Shown here: positions 21,751 to 35,878 of the stretch, one piece after another
How positions within the stretch are numbered: the first letter of the stretch is position 1
Layout: every line of letters begins with the position of its first letter
Assembly (NCBI RefSeq): GCF_007833635.1
Contig: NZ_CP031125.1
Location: forward strand, 620,001 to 684,000
DNA: 64,000 nucleotides
From: Candidatus Pelagibacter sp. FZCC0015
GTDB lineage: Bacteria; Pseudomonadota; Alphaproteobacteria; Pelagibacterales; Pelagibacteraceae
Direction of reading: 5' to 3'
The notes under the pieces: model-generated
Seen by the model: the letters and a program-made list of their open reading frames with translations, nothing else
The model's database searches: none
What the model was told of the DNA's origin: nothing
Translations under genes and position numbers: made by a program

Positions 21751-23151
21751 ATGTCAGAAAAATTTCAAGCTGTAGTTATTGGAGGTGGACCTGGTGGTTA
21801 TGTCTGTGCAATCAGACTTGCTCAATTAGGATTAAAAACTGCATGTATAGAGTCTAGAGGGTCTTTGGGAGGTACTTGTTTAAACGTTGGTTGTATCCCA
21901 TCAAAAAGCTTACTTAATCTGTCTGAAGAATTTCATAAAGTAAAAAATTTAGCAAACAAAGGTATTGAAGTTGGTGAAGTAAAATTAAATTTAGACAAAA
22001 TGATGAAAAGCAAAGATAAAGCTGTAACAGTTCTTACCAAAGGTGTTGAATTTCTTTTGAAAAAAAACAAAGTTAGTTACTTTAAAGGACATGGAAGTTT
22101 TAAATCAAAAAATGAAATTTTAATAAAGGATGATAAAAATAAAGAAACTGTCATCCAATCAGAAAAAACAGTTATTGCAACAGGATCAGTTCCAGTTTCA
22201 TTACCAGGAATAGAAATAGATGAGAAAACAATTGTCTCATCAACAGGTGCCTTAAAGTTAGAAAAGGTACCTAAGAAAATGGTTGTAGTAGGAGGAGGCT
22301 ATATAGGATTAGAGATGGGATCTGTATGGTCTAGACTTGGAGCAGAGGTGCAAGTTGTTGAATTTTTAGATCATATTACACCTGGAATGGATAAAGAAAT
22401 TTCTTCAGAATTTATGAAAATTTTAAAAAAACAGGGTATGAAATTTAATATGCAAAATAAAGTTGAAACAATTAAAAAAAATGCAGCAGGTGCAGTGGTT
22501 TCAACAGTAGATAAAGATGGTAATAAAAATAATTTTGAATGTGATGTTGTTTTAATCTCTGTTGGCAGAAAACCCAATACAGATGGTTTAAATTTAGAGT
22601 CTGTAGGAGTAGATCTTGATGAAAGAAATAGAATTAAAACTGATAAAATTTTTAAGACTAACGTTGAAAACATTTATGCAATAGGCGATGTAATTGTTGG
22701 TCCAATGCTTGCACACAAAGCGGAGGATGAAGGTATAGCAGTTGCAGAAAACATAGTTGGTCAATCTGGACATGTAAATTATGATACAATTCCAGGAGTA
22801 GTTTATACAACGCCAGAAGTAGCATCAATCGGTAAAACTGAGGAGCAATTAAAAGAATTAAATAAAAAATATAAAGTAGGGAAATTTTCGTTTATGGCCA
22901 ATTCAAGAGCCAAGGCCATAGATGATGCAGAAGGTTTTGTTAAAATTTTAGCTGATGAGCAAACAGATAAAGTATTAGGTGCACATATAATTGGACCTCA
23001 TGCAGGAGAATTAATTGCAGAGATTGGTGTTGCAATGGAATTTGGTGCAAGTGCAGAAGATATCGCCCGAACTTGTCATGCTCATCCAACGTTTTCTGAA
23101 GCAGTTAAAGAAGCTGCTTTATCAGTAGATAAAAGAGCAATACACTCTTAA
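21751..23151 (+). CDS. lpdA: Dihydrolipoyl dehydrogenase (E3)
   Basis: LpdA is the FAD disulfide oxidoreductase that reoxidises the lipoyl groups of 2-oxoacid dehydrogenase complexes. [20 protein letters not shown] binds FAD, and [13 protein letters not shown] near residue 44 holds the redox disulfide. [20 protein letters not shown] binds [23 protein letters not shown] is the second FAD motif, and the catalytic His-Glu pair is in [11 protein letters not shown]. The 466 residues are standard. Adjacency to sucAB makes 2-oxoglutarate dehydrogenase its main partner here. Confidence 0.98.
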   Translation: MSEKFQAVVIGGGPGGYVCAIRLAQLGLKTACIESRGSLGGTCLNVGCIPSKSLLNLSEEFHKVKNLANKGIEVGEVKLNLDKMMKSKDKAVTVLTKGVEFLLKKNKVSYFKGHGSFKSKNEILIKDDKNKETVIQSEKTVIATGSVPVSLPGIEIDEKTIVSSTGALKLEKVPKKMVVVGGGYIGLEMGSVWSRLGAEVQVVEFLDHITPGMDKEISSEFMKILKKQGMKFNMQNKVETIKKNAAGAVVSTVDKDGNKNNFECDVVLISVGRKPNTDGLNLESVGVDLDERNRIKTDKIFKTNVENIYAIGDVIVGPMLAHKAEDEGIAVAENIVGQSGHVNYDTIPGVVYTTPEVASIGKTEEQLKELNKKYKVGKFSFMANSRAKAIDDAEGFVKILADEQTDKVLGAHIIGPHAGELIAEIGVAMEFGASAEDIARTCHAHPTFSEAVKEAALSVDKRAIHS

Positions 23152-23173
23152 TTTTTTTTCATATTATAAAAAT

Positions 23174-25129
23174 ATGAAATATCCGATTCTCGTACCAAAT
23201 ATTTTTAATCATCCATTTACTTATGAAAGTAATTTAACTCTTAAAGTTGGAGATTATGTAATGGTACCTTTTGGAAAATCAAAAATTACCGGTGTTGTTT
23301 GGGACGAATTTGAAAAAAATAATAATAAAAATTTTAAGACTAAAAAGGTAATCAAGAAATTAGACGTTACTCCATTAAAAAAAAATACAATTAATTTTTT
23401 AAATTGGTTTGCAGAATATAATCTTATCCCAAAAGGTATGGCATTAAAGTTAGTGCTCTTAAGTAGTGATGCGGTAGAGAACAAAGAAACTCAACTTTAT
23501 CAAATATTTGATAGCAAAATTAAGCAAAACTTAATCAAGCTGTCTAGTGATCAAAATAAATCTCTAAAAAAAATGAATGTTTCAAATAAAAAATTTAGAG
23601 TTCATGTTTTACAAGGCACAACTGGATCAGGAAAAACTTTAGTTTATTTTGAAGCATTAAAACCACTGTTAGAGAAGGATTTTCAAGGATTAATTTTATT
23701 ACCAGAAATAGGTTTAACTAGCCAGTTTGAACAAAAATTTTTAGAATATTTTGGTTTTAAGCCCGCAGTTTGGCACTCAGGTATTTCAAAAAAAAAGAAA
23801 GAATTAATTTGGAGTGGCGTTTCTAATGGTAAAATAAAAATAATTATTGGTGCAAGGTCTTCATTATTTTTACCATTTAAAAAATTAGGAATGATAATTG
23901 TTGATGAGGAACATGATCAATCATTTAAACAAGATGAAGGCATAACCTACAATGCTCGTGATATGGCAATTTCTAGAGCATCTTTTGAAAACATTCCAAT
24001 AAATTTGATTACTGCTGTTCCTTCAATAGAAACTTTTGAAAATATTAAAAAGGGTAAATACGAGGTTTCTAGATTAAATGAAAGATATCAAAAAGCAGCT
24101 TTACCTAATTATGAAATTATTAATTTAAATAATACCAAACTTGAAAAACAATCATGGCTATCAAATAAAATTATTGAAAAAGTTAATTTACATTTGGAAA
24201 AAAAAGATCAAGTTTTGTTTTTTTTAAACAGAAGAGGTTTTTCTCCAAATGCTTTATGTAATAAGTGTTTTACAAGTTTTACATGTCCAAATTGTAGTAT
24301 CAATTTAGTTTATCATAAAAATAAAAATAACTTATTATGTCATTATTGTGGATACAAATCCGATCTTAAAAGGGACTGTACAAAAGAAGGCAATTGTGAA
24401 TTTATTTTTAGCGGCCCTGGTGTCGAGAGAATTTCAGAAGAAGTAAAAAGAAAATTCCCTGGAAAAAAAATAGAGATTTTTTCAAGTGACACAATGAATA
24501 AAAAAGATTCTAAAGAAAAAATAGATAAAATTATTAATAATGAAACGCATATTTTAGTTGGAACTCAATTAATTTCAAAAGGTTTTCATTTTCCAAGCTT
24601 AAATTGCATTGTAGTTGTTGATATTGATCTTTCATCTCAAGGACATGATTTAAGAGGGGCAGAAAAAAATTTGCAGCTCTATCATCAACTTTCAGGACGT
24701 GCAGGAAGAACAGGAAAACCAGCAACGGTATATTTTCAAACTTATGAAAATAATACTAAGATGATTTCAGAAATTACAAGTAAAAATCCAGATATTTTTT
24801 TAGAAAGAGAACTAGAGATAAGAAAAAAAAATAAACTACCTCCATTTCAAAGGTTTATTTCTTTAATCTTAACAGGAGATAATGAAATTAAATTAGAAAA
24901 AGAAGCTATTAATTTTAAAAATTTCATTGAAAATAAAATTGAAGGAAAAATATTAGGGCCTGTGAATGCCCCATTATTTAGATTAAAGAGAAAATTTAGA
25001 ATTAGATTTTTAATCAGAGGCTTAAAATCCATGAAACTACAAAGCTCTCTTGCAAAAATTATTCCAAAATATAAATTTTCTTCTGGAATAAAACTTTCAG
25101 TTGATGTTGATCCAATTAACTTCAATTAA
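23174..25129 (+). CDS. priA: Primosomal protein N' (replication restart helicase)
   Basis: PriA is the superfamily 2 helicase that reloads the replisome at stalled forks. The Walker A motif is in LQGTTGSGKTLVYFEAL near residue 148, Walker B in IIVDEEHDQSFKQDEG, and a helicase C-terminal motif in LVGTQLISKGFHF. The zinc-binding cysteines lie between, in CNKCFTSFTCPNC and CHYCGY. The 651 residues are shorter than E. coli (about 730) but complete in motifs. It is the last gene before a possible terminator and the atp promoter. Confidence 0.96.
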   Translation: MKYPILVPNIFNHPFTYESNLTLKVGDYVMVPFGKSKITGVVWDEFEKNNNKNFKTKKVIKKLDVTPLKKNTINFLNWFAEYNLIPKGMALKLVLLSSDAVENKETQLYQIFDSKIKQNLIKLSSDQNKSLKKMNVSNKKFRVHVLQGTTGSGKTLVYFEALKPLLEKDFQGLILLPEIGLTSQFEQKFLEYFGFKPAVWHSGISKKKKELIWSGVSNGKIKIIIGARSSLFLPFKKLGMIIVDEEHDQSFKQDEGITYNARDMAISRASFENIPINLITAVPSIETFENIKKGKYEVSRLNERYQKAALPNYEIINLNNTKLEKQSWLSNKIIEKVNLHLEKKDQVLFFLNRRGFSPNALCNKCFTSFTCPNCSINLVYHKNKNNLLCHYCGYKSDLKRDCTKEGNCEFIFSGPGVERISEEVKRKFPGKKIEIFSSDTMNKKDSKEKIDKIINNETHILVGTQLISKGFHFPSLNCIVVVDIDLSSQGHDLRGAEKNLQLYHQLSGRAGRTGKPATVYFQTYENNTKMISEITSKNPDIFLERELEIRKKNKLPPFQRFISLILTGDNEIKLEKEAINFKNFIENKIEGKILGPVNAPLFRLKRKFRIRFLIRGLKSMKLQSSLAKIIPKYKFSSGIKLSVDVDPINFN

Positions 25130-25133
25130 CCGC

Positions 25134-25151
25134 AAAAAAGAGGCCTTTTTT
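25134..25151 (+). terminator. Possible intrinsic terminator after priA
   Basis: Four bases after the priA stop, AAAAAAG (25134-25140) and CTTTTTT (25145-25151) can pair as a 7-bp stem around an AGGC loop. The T-run is part of the stem and nothing T-rich follows, so it is a weak terminator at best. Its position between priA and a promoter-like sequence is what makes it worth noting. Confidence 0.33.
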
Positions 25152-25164
25152 ACGAATCCGCTAC

Positions 25165-25193
25165 TTGAAGACATAAGGGTCATATGCTATTTA
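25165..25193 (+). promoter_or_regulatory. Probable sigma-70 promoter for the atpHAGDC operon
   Basis: TTGAAG (25165-25170) and TATTTA (25188-25193) are separated by 17 bases in the 108-base gap between priA and atpH, one of the few sizeable gaps in the first 30 kb. The predicted transcript starts near 25200 and has a leader of about 38 bases carrying AGAGGAA ahead of the atpH TTG start. Confidence 0.55.
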
Positions 25194-25237
25194 GGGCGTG
25201 ATTTTTAAATAATCTTCAACATTATAGAGGAACCAAG

Positions 25238-25795
25238 TTGAGTAAAGACACCGGATTTTCAATAACTTCAGCCGAAAGGTATTCTCTTGCGCTTTTTGAA
25301 CTTTCAGAGGAAAACAATCTTTTAAGTCAGATCGAAGATCAGTCTTCATCTATTCTTAATTTAATTGAGCAAAGTGAAGATTTTTCTAATTTGATTAAAG
25401 ATCCAACTACAAGCCAAGAAGATTTATTAAAAGTAATCAATACAATCTCTGAAAATAATAAATTTGAGTCTTTATTTAAAAATTTTTTAAGTTTCTTAAT
25501 TCAAAAAAGACGTTTCTTTTTTATTGAGCGTATCCTTAAAAGCTTTATTGAGATTTGTTCAAGAAAAAGAGGTGAACTTAAAGCAGAATTAAAATCAGCA
25601 AAAGAATTATCTAATGAAGAAATTGCAAAAATTACAGAGGAGTTAACAAAAAATTTTAGCTCAAAAATAAAATTAAACTACAAACATGACGAAAGTTTAA
25701 TAGGAGGTTTGGTAGTACAAGTAGGAAGTACTATGGTCGATACCTCAATTAAAAATAAATTACAACAAATCGAAAATAGAATGATAGAGGCATAA
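25238..25795 (+). CDS. atpH: ATP synthase F1 delta subunit
   Basis: The delta subunit links the top of F1 to the peripheral stalk. The N-terminal SAERYSLALFELSEE and the C-terminal region ending SLIGGLVVQVGSTMVDTSIKNKL with a final LQQIENRM are family signatures; length 185. I place the start at TTG 25238 because a strong AGAGGAA ribosome-binding sequence (25226-25232) lies 5 bases upstream and no ATG precedes the conserved N-terminus. atpA starts immediately after. As usual in Alphaproteobacteria the F0 genes are not in this operon. Confidence 0.95.
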   Translation: MSKDTGFSITSAERYSLALFELSEENNLLSQIEDQSSSILNLIEQSEDFSNLIKDPTTSQEDLLKVINTISENNKFESLFKNFLSFLIQKRRFFFIERILKSFIEICSRKRGELKAELKSAKELSNEEIAKITEELTKNFSSKIKLNYKHDESLIGGLVVQVGSTMVDTSIKNKLQQIENRMIEA

Positions 25796-27331
25796 ATGGA
25801 AATAAATCCTTCAGAGGTTACAAAAATATTAAAAGAACAAATTAAAAATTTTGGTGACAAAGCAGAAGTCACAGAAGTTGGTCAAGTTTTATCAGTTGGA
25901 GACGGTATTGCTAGGATTTATGGTTTGGATAATGTTCAAGCTGGTGAAATGGTAGAGTTTGCAGATGGTTCAAAAGGTATGGCTCTAAACTTAGAAAGTG
26001 AAAACGTTGGTGTCGTAATTTTTGGTGATGACAGAAATGTTAAAGAAGGGGATGTAGTAAAAAGAACGGGTAATATTGTTGATACTCCAGTTGGAAAAGA
26101 ATTATTAGGAAGAGTAGTGGATGGTTTAGGAAATCCTATTGATGGAAAAGGACCATTAGATAAAGGAATTAAAAAAAGCAGGGTTGAAGTAAAAGCTCCT
26201 GGTATTATTCCACGACAATCAGTAAGTGAACCAATGCAAACTGGTCTTAAATCAATTGACAGTCTAGTTCCGATTGGAAGAGGGCAAAGGGAATTAATTA
26301 TCGGTGATAGACAAACTGGTAAAACAGCAGTTGCAGTAGATGCAATTATTAATCAAAAAAAAATCAATGAATCTGGTGATGAAAAACAAAAATTGTATTG
26401 TATATACGTTGCAGTTGGACAAAAAAGATCAACAGTAAGACAAATTCAAAAAACATTAGAAGAAGCTGGAGCTATGGAGTACACAACAATCGTTGCTGCT
26501 ACAGCATCAGACTCTGCTCCTCTACAATTCTTAGCACCATATACAGGTTGTACTATGGGCGAGTATTTTAGAGATAATGGAATGCATGCATTAATAATTT
26601 ATGACGATTTGTCTAAACAAGCAGTTGCTTATAGACAAATGTCATTGCTATTGAGAAGACCTCCAGGGCGTGAGGCCTATCCTGGAGATGTATTTTATCT
26701 TCATAGTAGATTACTTGAAAGAGCAGCTAAATTAAGTGACGAACATGGAGGTGGATCACTTACTGCACTGCCAATTATTGAAACACAAGGTGGTGACGTA
26801 TCCGCGTTTATTCCAACTAACGTTATTTCAATTACAGACGGACAAATTTTCCTTGAAACAGAACTATTTAACCAAGGTATAAGACCTGCAATTAACGTAG
26901 GTTTATCAGTATCTAGGGTTGGCTCATCAGCTCAAACAAAAGCGATGAAAAAAGTTTCTGGTTCAATGAAACTAGAGTTAGCACAATACAGAGAAATGGC
27001 AGCTTTTGCTCAATTCGGATCTGATTTAGATGCATCTACTCAGCAGCTTTTGAATAGAGGCTCTAAACTAACTGAACTTTTAAAACAAAAACAATATTCA
27101 CCGATGACTGTTGCAGAACAAGTTATTTCAGTATTTTGTGGAGTTAAAGGTTATCTGGACGATATTGATTTAAAAGACGTTGCTGAATTTGAGAGCAAGA
27201 TTATTGAAAAATGTAAATCAGATATGCCTGAAATTATCGAGTCAATTTTAACTTCAGGAAAACTTGAGGAAGATAAAGAAAAATTACTTGTTGAGGTAAT
27301 CACTCAATTAAAAGGAAATTTTAAATCTTAA
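25796..27331 (+). CDS. atpA: ATP synthase F1 alpha subunit
   Basis: This is the non-catalytic nucleotide-binding subunit of F1. The P-loop is in [15 protein letters not shown] near residue 170, and the family signature [17 protein letters not shown] lies near residue 362. [20 protein letters not shown] is the N-terminal barrel, and the 511 residues are standard. It lies directly between atpH and atpG. Confidence 0.99.
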   Translation: MEINPSEVTKILKEQIKNFGDKAEVTEVGQVLSVGDGIARIYGLDNVQAGEMVEFADGSKGMALNLESENVGVVIFGDDRNVKEGDVVKRTGNIVDTPVGKELLGRVVDGLGNPIDGKGPLDKGIKKSRVEVKAPGIIPRQSVSEPMQTGLKSIDSLVPIGRGQRELIIGDRQTGKTAVAVDAIINQKKINESGDEKQKLYCIYVAVGQKRSTVRQIQKTLEEAGAMEYTTIVAATASDSAPLQFLAPYTGCTMGEYFRDNGMHALIIYDDLSKQAVAYRQMSLLLRRPPGREAYPGDVFYLHSRLLERAAKLSDEHGGGSLTALPIIETQGGDVSAFIPTNVISITDGQIFLETELFNQGIRPAINVGLSVSRVGSSAQTKAMKKVSGSMKLELAQYREMAAFAQFGSDLDASTQQLLNRGSKLTELLKQKQYSPMTVAEQVISVFCGVKGYLDDIDLKDVAEFESKIIEKCKSDMPEIIESILTSGKLEEDKEKLLVEVITQLKGNFKS

Positions 27332-27337
27332 TAATTT

Positions 27338-29630
<2,293 letters not shown>

Positions 29631-29631
<1 letters not shown>

Positions 29632-30023
29632 TGAGCGAAGAGTTTAAAATTGAAATAGTAAATCCTGAAAAATCTTTTTTAGTAAAAGATGATGTTTCAG
29701 AAGTTGTGGTCCCTGCTTTTGAAGGAGAGATGGGAATATTGAAGGATCATATTTCTATTATTTCCTTTTTAAAACCTGGGATAATTAAGATTTTATCAAA
29801 ATCAGGTGATGAAAATTACTATGTTGAAGATGGGATTGTTGAGTTCAAAAATAACAATTTATCTATTTTAACAAGTACAATTTTTAATCTTGCTGATATG
29901 GATAAATCAAAGCAACAAGATTTACTTAAACAGGCAGAAGAAGAGGCTAATAAAAACGATATTAACGATCAATCTAAATATTTAGCAGATCAAAAAGTTG
30001 AAGTTTTAAAAACTCTAAATTAA
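29631..30023 (+). CDS. atpC: ATP synthase F1 epsilon subunit
   Basis: Epsilon joins the rotor to the c-ring and can inhibit ATP hydrolysis. The N-terminal beta-sandwich is recognisable in FKIEIVNPEKSFLVKDDVSE, VPAFEGEMGILKDHISIIS and YYVEDGIVEFKNNNLSIL, and a C-terminal helix follows; length 130. It closes the atpHAGDC unit and its last 9 bases overlap the convergent rppH gene, leaving no room for a separate terminator. Confidence 0.95.
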
Positions 30024-30488
30024 TTTTTTTACTTTTTCTTTAAGTTCTTTGTAAACATGATGTTTAAAATCAACAACAACATCAGTAATTAAATCTAAGT
30101 CAATCCACTTCCAATCTAAAAATTCTGGATTAGATGTATTAATATTTATTTCATTATCATTTCCAATAAATCGCATTAAAAACCATTTTTGCTTCTGACC
30201 TTTGTACTTACCTTTCCAAATAATACCTAGTAATCTATCAGGTAAATCATAGGTTAATGTACCATCTAATTCTTTTATAAGTTCTACGCTTTTGATACTT
30301 GTTTCTTCCTCTAGTTCTCTAAATGCAGCTTTTAAATTATCCTCTCCCTCATCAACACCACCCTGAGGCATTTGCCAAAAATTTTTAGGATTATCTATTC
30401 TTTTTGCTACGAATACTTTATTTTCTTTATTTAATAACACAATTCCGACCCCACTTCTCAGTGGTAAATCTTTTAAATTTTTATTCAT
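30015..30488 (-). CDS. rppH: RNA pyrophosphohydrolase (Nudix)
   Basis: RppH removes pyrophosphate from the 5' end of triphosphorylated mRNA, starting RNA decay. The N-terminal RSGVGIVLLNKENKVFVAKR and WQMPQGGVDEGEDN are the RppH/NudH signatures. The Nudix box runs on to RELEEETSI near residue 60, where serine stands in the position normally held by glycine, while the metal-binding REL-EE glutamates remain. The length (157) is normal. It is the last gene of the rplU-to-rppH minus-strand unit and lies 1 base after ctpA. Confidence 0.92.
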   Translation of the reverse strand: MNKNLKDLPLRSGVGIVLLNKENKVFVAKRIDNPKNFWQMPQGGVDEGEDNLKAAFRELEEETSIKSVELIKELDGTLTYDLPDRLLGIIWKGKYKGQKQKWFLMRFIGNDNEININTSNPEFLDWKWIDLDLITDVVVDFKHHVYKELKEKVKKLI

Positions 30489-30489
30489 A

Positions 30490-31629
30490 TTATCCGTTAA
30501 GTAACTTAATAGCGTAGTTTAATTGATTATCAGTATCAGTTTTTATTCTAAAATCATCACCTTCTTCATTTACTTCAATATCTGGTCTAACACCTACTTC
30601 AGAAATAGATTTTCCAGAAGGAAGATAGTATTTTGCAACAGTTAATCTGATAGCACCACGATTTTTTAAAGGAATAATGGATTGGACAGAACCTTTACCA
30701 AAGCTATTTTCACCAACGATGATTGCTCTTTTGTGATCCTTTAAAGCTCCTGCAACAATTTCAGATGCAGATGCTGAACCATAGTTAATTAAAACCAATA
30801 GTGTTTTTCCATCGGTAATATCTCCTTTTTTTGCAAACCATTTTCTATTTTCAGATTTTTTTCTGCTTTTTGTTGAAACTATCTCTCCATTTTCCAGAAA
30901 AAAATCTGATATCTTTATTGCTTGAGATAAAAGACCTCCAGGATTATTTCTTAAATCTAAAATAAATGAATTTAAGTTTTTATCTTTTTTAAGTTTTTTA
31001 ATTTGTTTTTCTATTTGATCACTGCTGTTATCATTAAATGACGTAAGCCTGATGTATCCTATACTTTCATCTATAATTTCAGATTTAACAGATTGAACCT
31101 GAATAACTTCTCTTATTATATTAAATGTTAAAGCCTTTTTTTCACCTCTTCGTCTTACTGTTAACTCTATTCCAGAACCCACAGGTCCTCTCATTAAATC
31201 AACAGCTTCACTCAATGATTTTCCTTGGACCTGAACATCATTTATTTTTACTATGTAATCACCAGCTTTTAATCCAGCTCTGGACGCAGGTGTATCATCT
31301 ATTGGTGAAATTACTTTTACCACACCAGCCTCCATGCTAACCTCAATTCCTAATCCACCAAACTCACCACTGGTTTCTGTTTGCATTTCATCAAATATTT
31401 TAGGCGACATGTAGGATGAATAAGGATCTAAAGATTGTAAAAGTCCATTGATAGCAGAGTCCATACTCTCAGATTGATTGAACTCATCAACATATTCTTT
31501 ATTAATTTTTTCTAGAACCTCACCGAAGAGATCAATTTTTTTATAAATATCAATTTCAGCTGAAATAACTGTTTTATTTAAATAAAAAACAGAAAAAAAA
31601 ATTAATAATAAAAATTTAATTTTTTTCAT
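30490..31629 (-). CDS. ctpA: C-terminal processing peptidase, exported
   Basis: This is an S41-family serine protease of the CtpA/Prc type, probably periplasmic and acting on envelope proteins. I chose the ATG at 31629 because it overlaps the rsfS stop (ATGA) and starts directly with a signal peptide, MKKIKFLLLIFFSVFYLNKT; a longer frame from 31665 would bury it. A PDZ domain (GLGIEVSMEAGVVKVISPID, near 85-165) and the catalytic part with LRNNPGGLL, GSASASEIVAGALKDH (nucleophile Ser) and GKGSVQ (Lys) follow. It has 379 residues. Confidence 0.94.
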   Translation of the reverse strand: MKKIKFLLLIFFSVFYLNKTVISAEIDIYKKIDLFGEVLEKINKEYVDEFNQSESMDSAINGLLQSLDPYSSYMSPKIFDEMQTETSGEFGGLGIEVSMEAGVVKVISPIDDTPASRAGLKAGDYIVKINDVQVQGKSLSEAVDLMRGPVGSGIELTVRRRGEKKALTFNIIREVIQVQSVKSEIIDESIGYIRLTSFNDNSSDQIEKQIKKLKKDKNLNSFILDLRNNPGGLLSQAIKISDFFLENGEIVSTKSRKKSENRKWFAKKGDITDGKTLLVLINYGSASASEIVAGALKDHKRAIIVGENSFGKGSVQSIIPLKNRGAIRLTVAKYYLPSGKSISEVGVRPDIEVNEEGDDFRIKTDTDNQLNYAIKLLNG

Positions 31630-31976
31630 ATCATCACTTTTTCTTTTGGAATTAGCTCTGACCAAATTTTTTCTAATTCATAAAATTTTCTTTTTTCTGG
31701 ATGAAAAATATGAACAATCAAATCAATTCCATCAACAAGTTTCCATTCTCCACTTTCTTTACCTTCAATTTTTGAGTCTTTTACACCGTTATTTTTAAGT
31801 TTTTCTAAAACTTGTTCTGACAAGGATTGAATATGTCTAGATGAAGTTCCACTTGCTATGATCATGTAATCAGCCATAGAACTTTTGTCTTTAAGATCAA
31901 TAGTTACAATGTCTTGAGCTTTATTGAGATCTAGTGTGTTGATTACAATTTCTTTTAAGTCTGAAATTTTGTCCAT
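31626..31976 (-). CDS. rsfS: Ribosome silencing factor
   Basis: RsfS (Iojap family) binds ribosomal protein L14 and blocks subunit joining during starvation. The 116 residues contain the typical SSMADYMIIASGTSSRHIQS, GESGEWKLVDGIDLIVHIF-type core and the C-terminal FYELEKIWS. It lies 17 bases after nadD and overlaps ctpA by 4 bases. In many Alphaproteobacteria rlmH and a murein hydrolase gene stand between rsfS and ctpA; here they are absent. Confidence 0.94.
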   Translation of the reverse strand: MDKISDLKEIVINTLDLNKAQDIVTIDLKDKSSMADYMIIASGTSSRHIQSLSEQVLEKLKNNGVKDSKIEGKESGEWKLVDGIDLIVHIFHPEKRKFYELEKIWSELIPKEKVMI

Positions 31977-31993
31977 TAATTGATTTTAGATTA

Positions 31994-32515
31994 TCAAATT
32001 TTTCTTAATTGAGAAGATGAAATGTTGACTTTATTAAACTCAATAAACTCTAGATTGGCCTTACTAAGTTGCTTAAATGTCTTTGATTTTAAAGAATTTT
32101 TTTTATACCCATGTCGATCAAAAACTAGAATATTACATTTTTGTGAAATTAATTTAGATTTATGCCATTTATGAAAATTAATAAGGTTGTCGGCACCCAT
32201 TAAAAAATAAATTTCAATGCTTTTATCTTTTTTTAAATGATTGATTAAATTAATAGTTTTATTTGACTTAATAATTTTTTCATAAAATTTAACCTTAATA
32301 AATGAATTTGTACCAATTATTTTTTTACAAAATTTAATTCTTTCAGCAACAGATGTCTCGCTCTCTATTTTAAATGGATTTTTTTTTGTAATTGCCCAAA
32401 TAACTTTTTTGAGTTTAAATCTTTTTTTTGCTTCCTTAGAAATTGCCAAATGTCCTTTATGAGCAGGATCAAACGATCCACCCAAAACACCAATTTTTAT
32501 TTTTCTGCTATTCAA
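31994..32515 (-). CDS. nadD: Nicotinate-nucleotide adenylyltransferase
   Basis: NadD adenylates nicotinate mononucleotide in NAD synthesis. The N-terminal GVLGGSFDPAHKGHLAI contains the nucleotidyltransferase HxGH motif. FLMGADNLINFHKWH is a NadD signature, and the C-terminal ISSSQLRK resembles the ISSTxIR phosphate-binding motif. At 173 residues it is a little shorter than the usual 200-215 and probably ends soon after that motif. It starts 1 base after proA. Confidence 0.92.
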   Translation of the reverse strand: MNSRKIKIGVLGGSFDPAHKGHLAISKEAKKRFKLKKVIWAITKKNPFKIESETSVAERIKFCKKIIGTNSFIKVKFYEKIIKSNKTINLINHLKKDKSIEIYFLMGADNLINFHKWHKSKLISQKCNILVFDRHGYKKNSLKSKTFKQLSKANLEFIEFNKVNISSSQLRKI

Positions 32516-32516
32516 T

Positions 32517-33767
32517 TTAATTTCTTATTTTACCATTACTAGTGATTTCATATTTATATGAAATCAATTGATTTAAACCTACAGGACCTCTTGGTGGTAG
32601 CGTATTGGTAGAAATTCCAACTTCTCCACCAAATCCAAATTCACCGCCATCAGCAAATTGAGTTGAGGTATTATGCATTGCAATTGAGCTTTTAACATTT
32701 TTTAGGAAATATTTTGCTGTTTTTTTATTTTTTGTGATGATGGAGTCAGTGTGCATAGTTCCATATCTATTAATATGCTTAATTGCCTCTTCAGAATTTT
32801 TAACAACTTTAACAGATACAATTGATGCTAAATATTCAGTTGACCAATCTTTTTCTTTTGCAGGATATATTTGACCTTTGTAATAACTCTTTAAAATCTT
32901 ATCACCAATTATTTTACAACCACTATTTTCAAGTGCCTGCAAAACAGGATTACTAAATTTTTTGACTATATTTTTATGAATAAGAATAGTTTCAGTTGCA
33001 CCACAAATACTTGTATTTCTTAATTTAGCGTTATAGACAACTTCCTTAGCCATTTTTAATTCTGCATCTTTATCTATATAAGTATGACAAAGTCCCTCTA
33101 AATGCCCAATTATAGGTACCTTGGATAATTCTAAAACTTTTTTAACTAAATTTTTTCCACCACGAGGTATTATGACATCGATATATTTTTTCATTTTAGA
33201 AAGCATTATATCTACGAGTTTTCTTTGTTTTGAGTCGATAAATTGAATAAAGTTTTCATCAACTTTATTTTTTTTAAGTGCTTTTCTAAACAACTTAGCT
33301 AGAGCTTTATTTGAATTTATGGCCTCAGAGCCTCCTTTCAAAATCACTACATTTCCAGATTTAAAACAAAGACTAGCAACATCTGAAGTTACATTTGGTC
33401 TACTTTCATAAATAACACCAATAACTCCAATTGGTATTGATACTCTTTTTATGCTCAAACCATTTGGTCTTTTCCATTTTTCTAAAGTGTTATTTATAGG
33501 ATCTCTTAATTTAGCTATTTTTAAAATAGAATTTATAATTCCATTCAATTTATTCTCATTTAAATGAAGTCTTTTGATTAAGTTCTCTTTTAACCCTCTT
33601 TTTCTTGCGTAATTAATATCTTTTGAATTTTGATTAATAATGAATTTTTTTTCATTCTTAATTAATTTTGCGTAATCATTTAAGACTTTATTTTTAACTT
33701 CAGTTGTAACTTTATACTCACTAGCTTTTCGCGCTTTTATTCCAATTAAATTCATATATTTAATCAT
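32517..33767 (-). CDS. proA: Gamma-glutamyl phosphate reductase
   Basis: ProA reduces glutamyl 5-phosphate to glutamate semialdehyde in proline synthesis. PIGVIGVIYESRPNVTSDVAS near the N-terminus (cofactor loop), the catalytic cysteine in NTSICGATETILI, and the C-terminal FGFGGEVGISTNTLPPRGP are diagnostic; length 416. The first ATG directly abuts the proB stop; a second ATG four codons later is also possible. Confidence 0.96.
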   Translation of the reverse strand: MIKYMNLIGIKARKASEYKVTTEVKNKVLNDYAKLIKNEKKFIINQNSKDINYARKRGLKENLIKRLHLNENKLNGIINSILKIAKLRDPINNTLEKWKRPNGLSIKRVSIPIGVIGVIYESRPNVTSDVASLCFKSGNVVILKGGSEAINSNKALAKLFRKALKKNKVDENFIQFIDSKQRKLVDIMLSKMKKYIDVIIPRGGKNLVKKVLELSKVPIIGHLEGLCHTYIDKDAELKMAKEVVYNAKLRNTSICGATETILIHKNIVKKFSNPVLQALENSGCKIIGDKILKSYYKGQIYPAKEKDWSTEYLASIVSVKVVKNSEEAIKHINRYGTMHTDSIITKNKKTAKYFLKNVKSSIAMHNTSTQFADGGEFGFGGEVGISTNTLPPRGPVGLNQLISYKYEITSNGKIRN

Positions 33768-35862
<2,095 letters not shown>

Positions 35863-35878
35863 TTAATTGGTTGTACTA

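Noticed and set aside
31630..31665. Upstream extension of ctpA to 31665
   Set aside because: It would put 12 charged residues in front of the signal peptide and overlap rsfS by 40 bases; the ATGA overlap at 31629 is the natural start.
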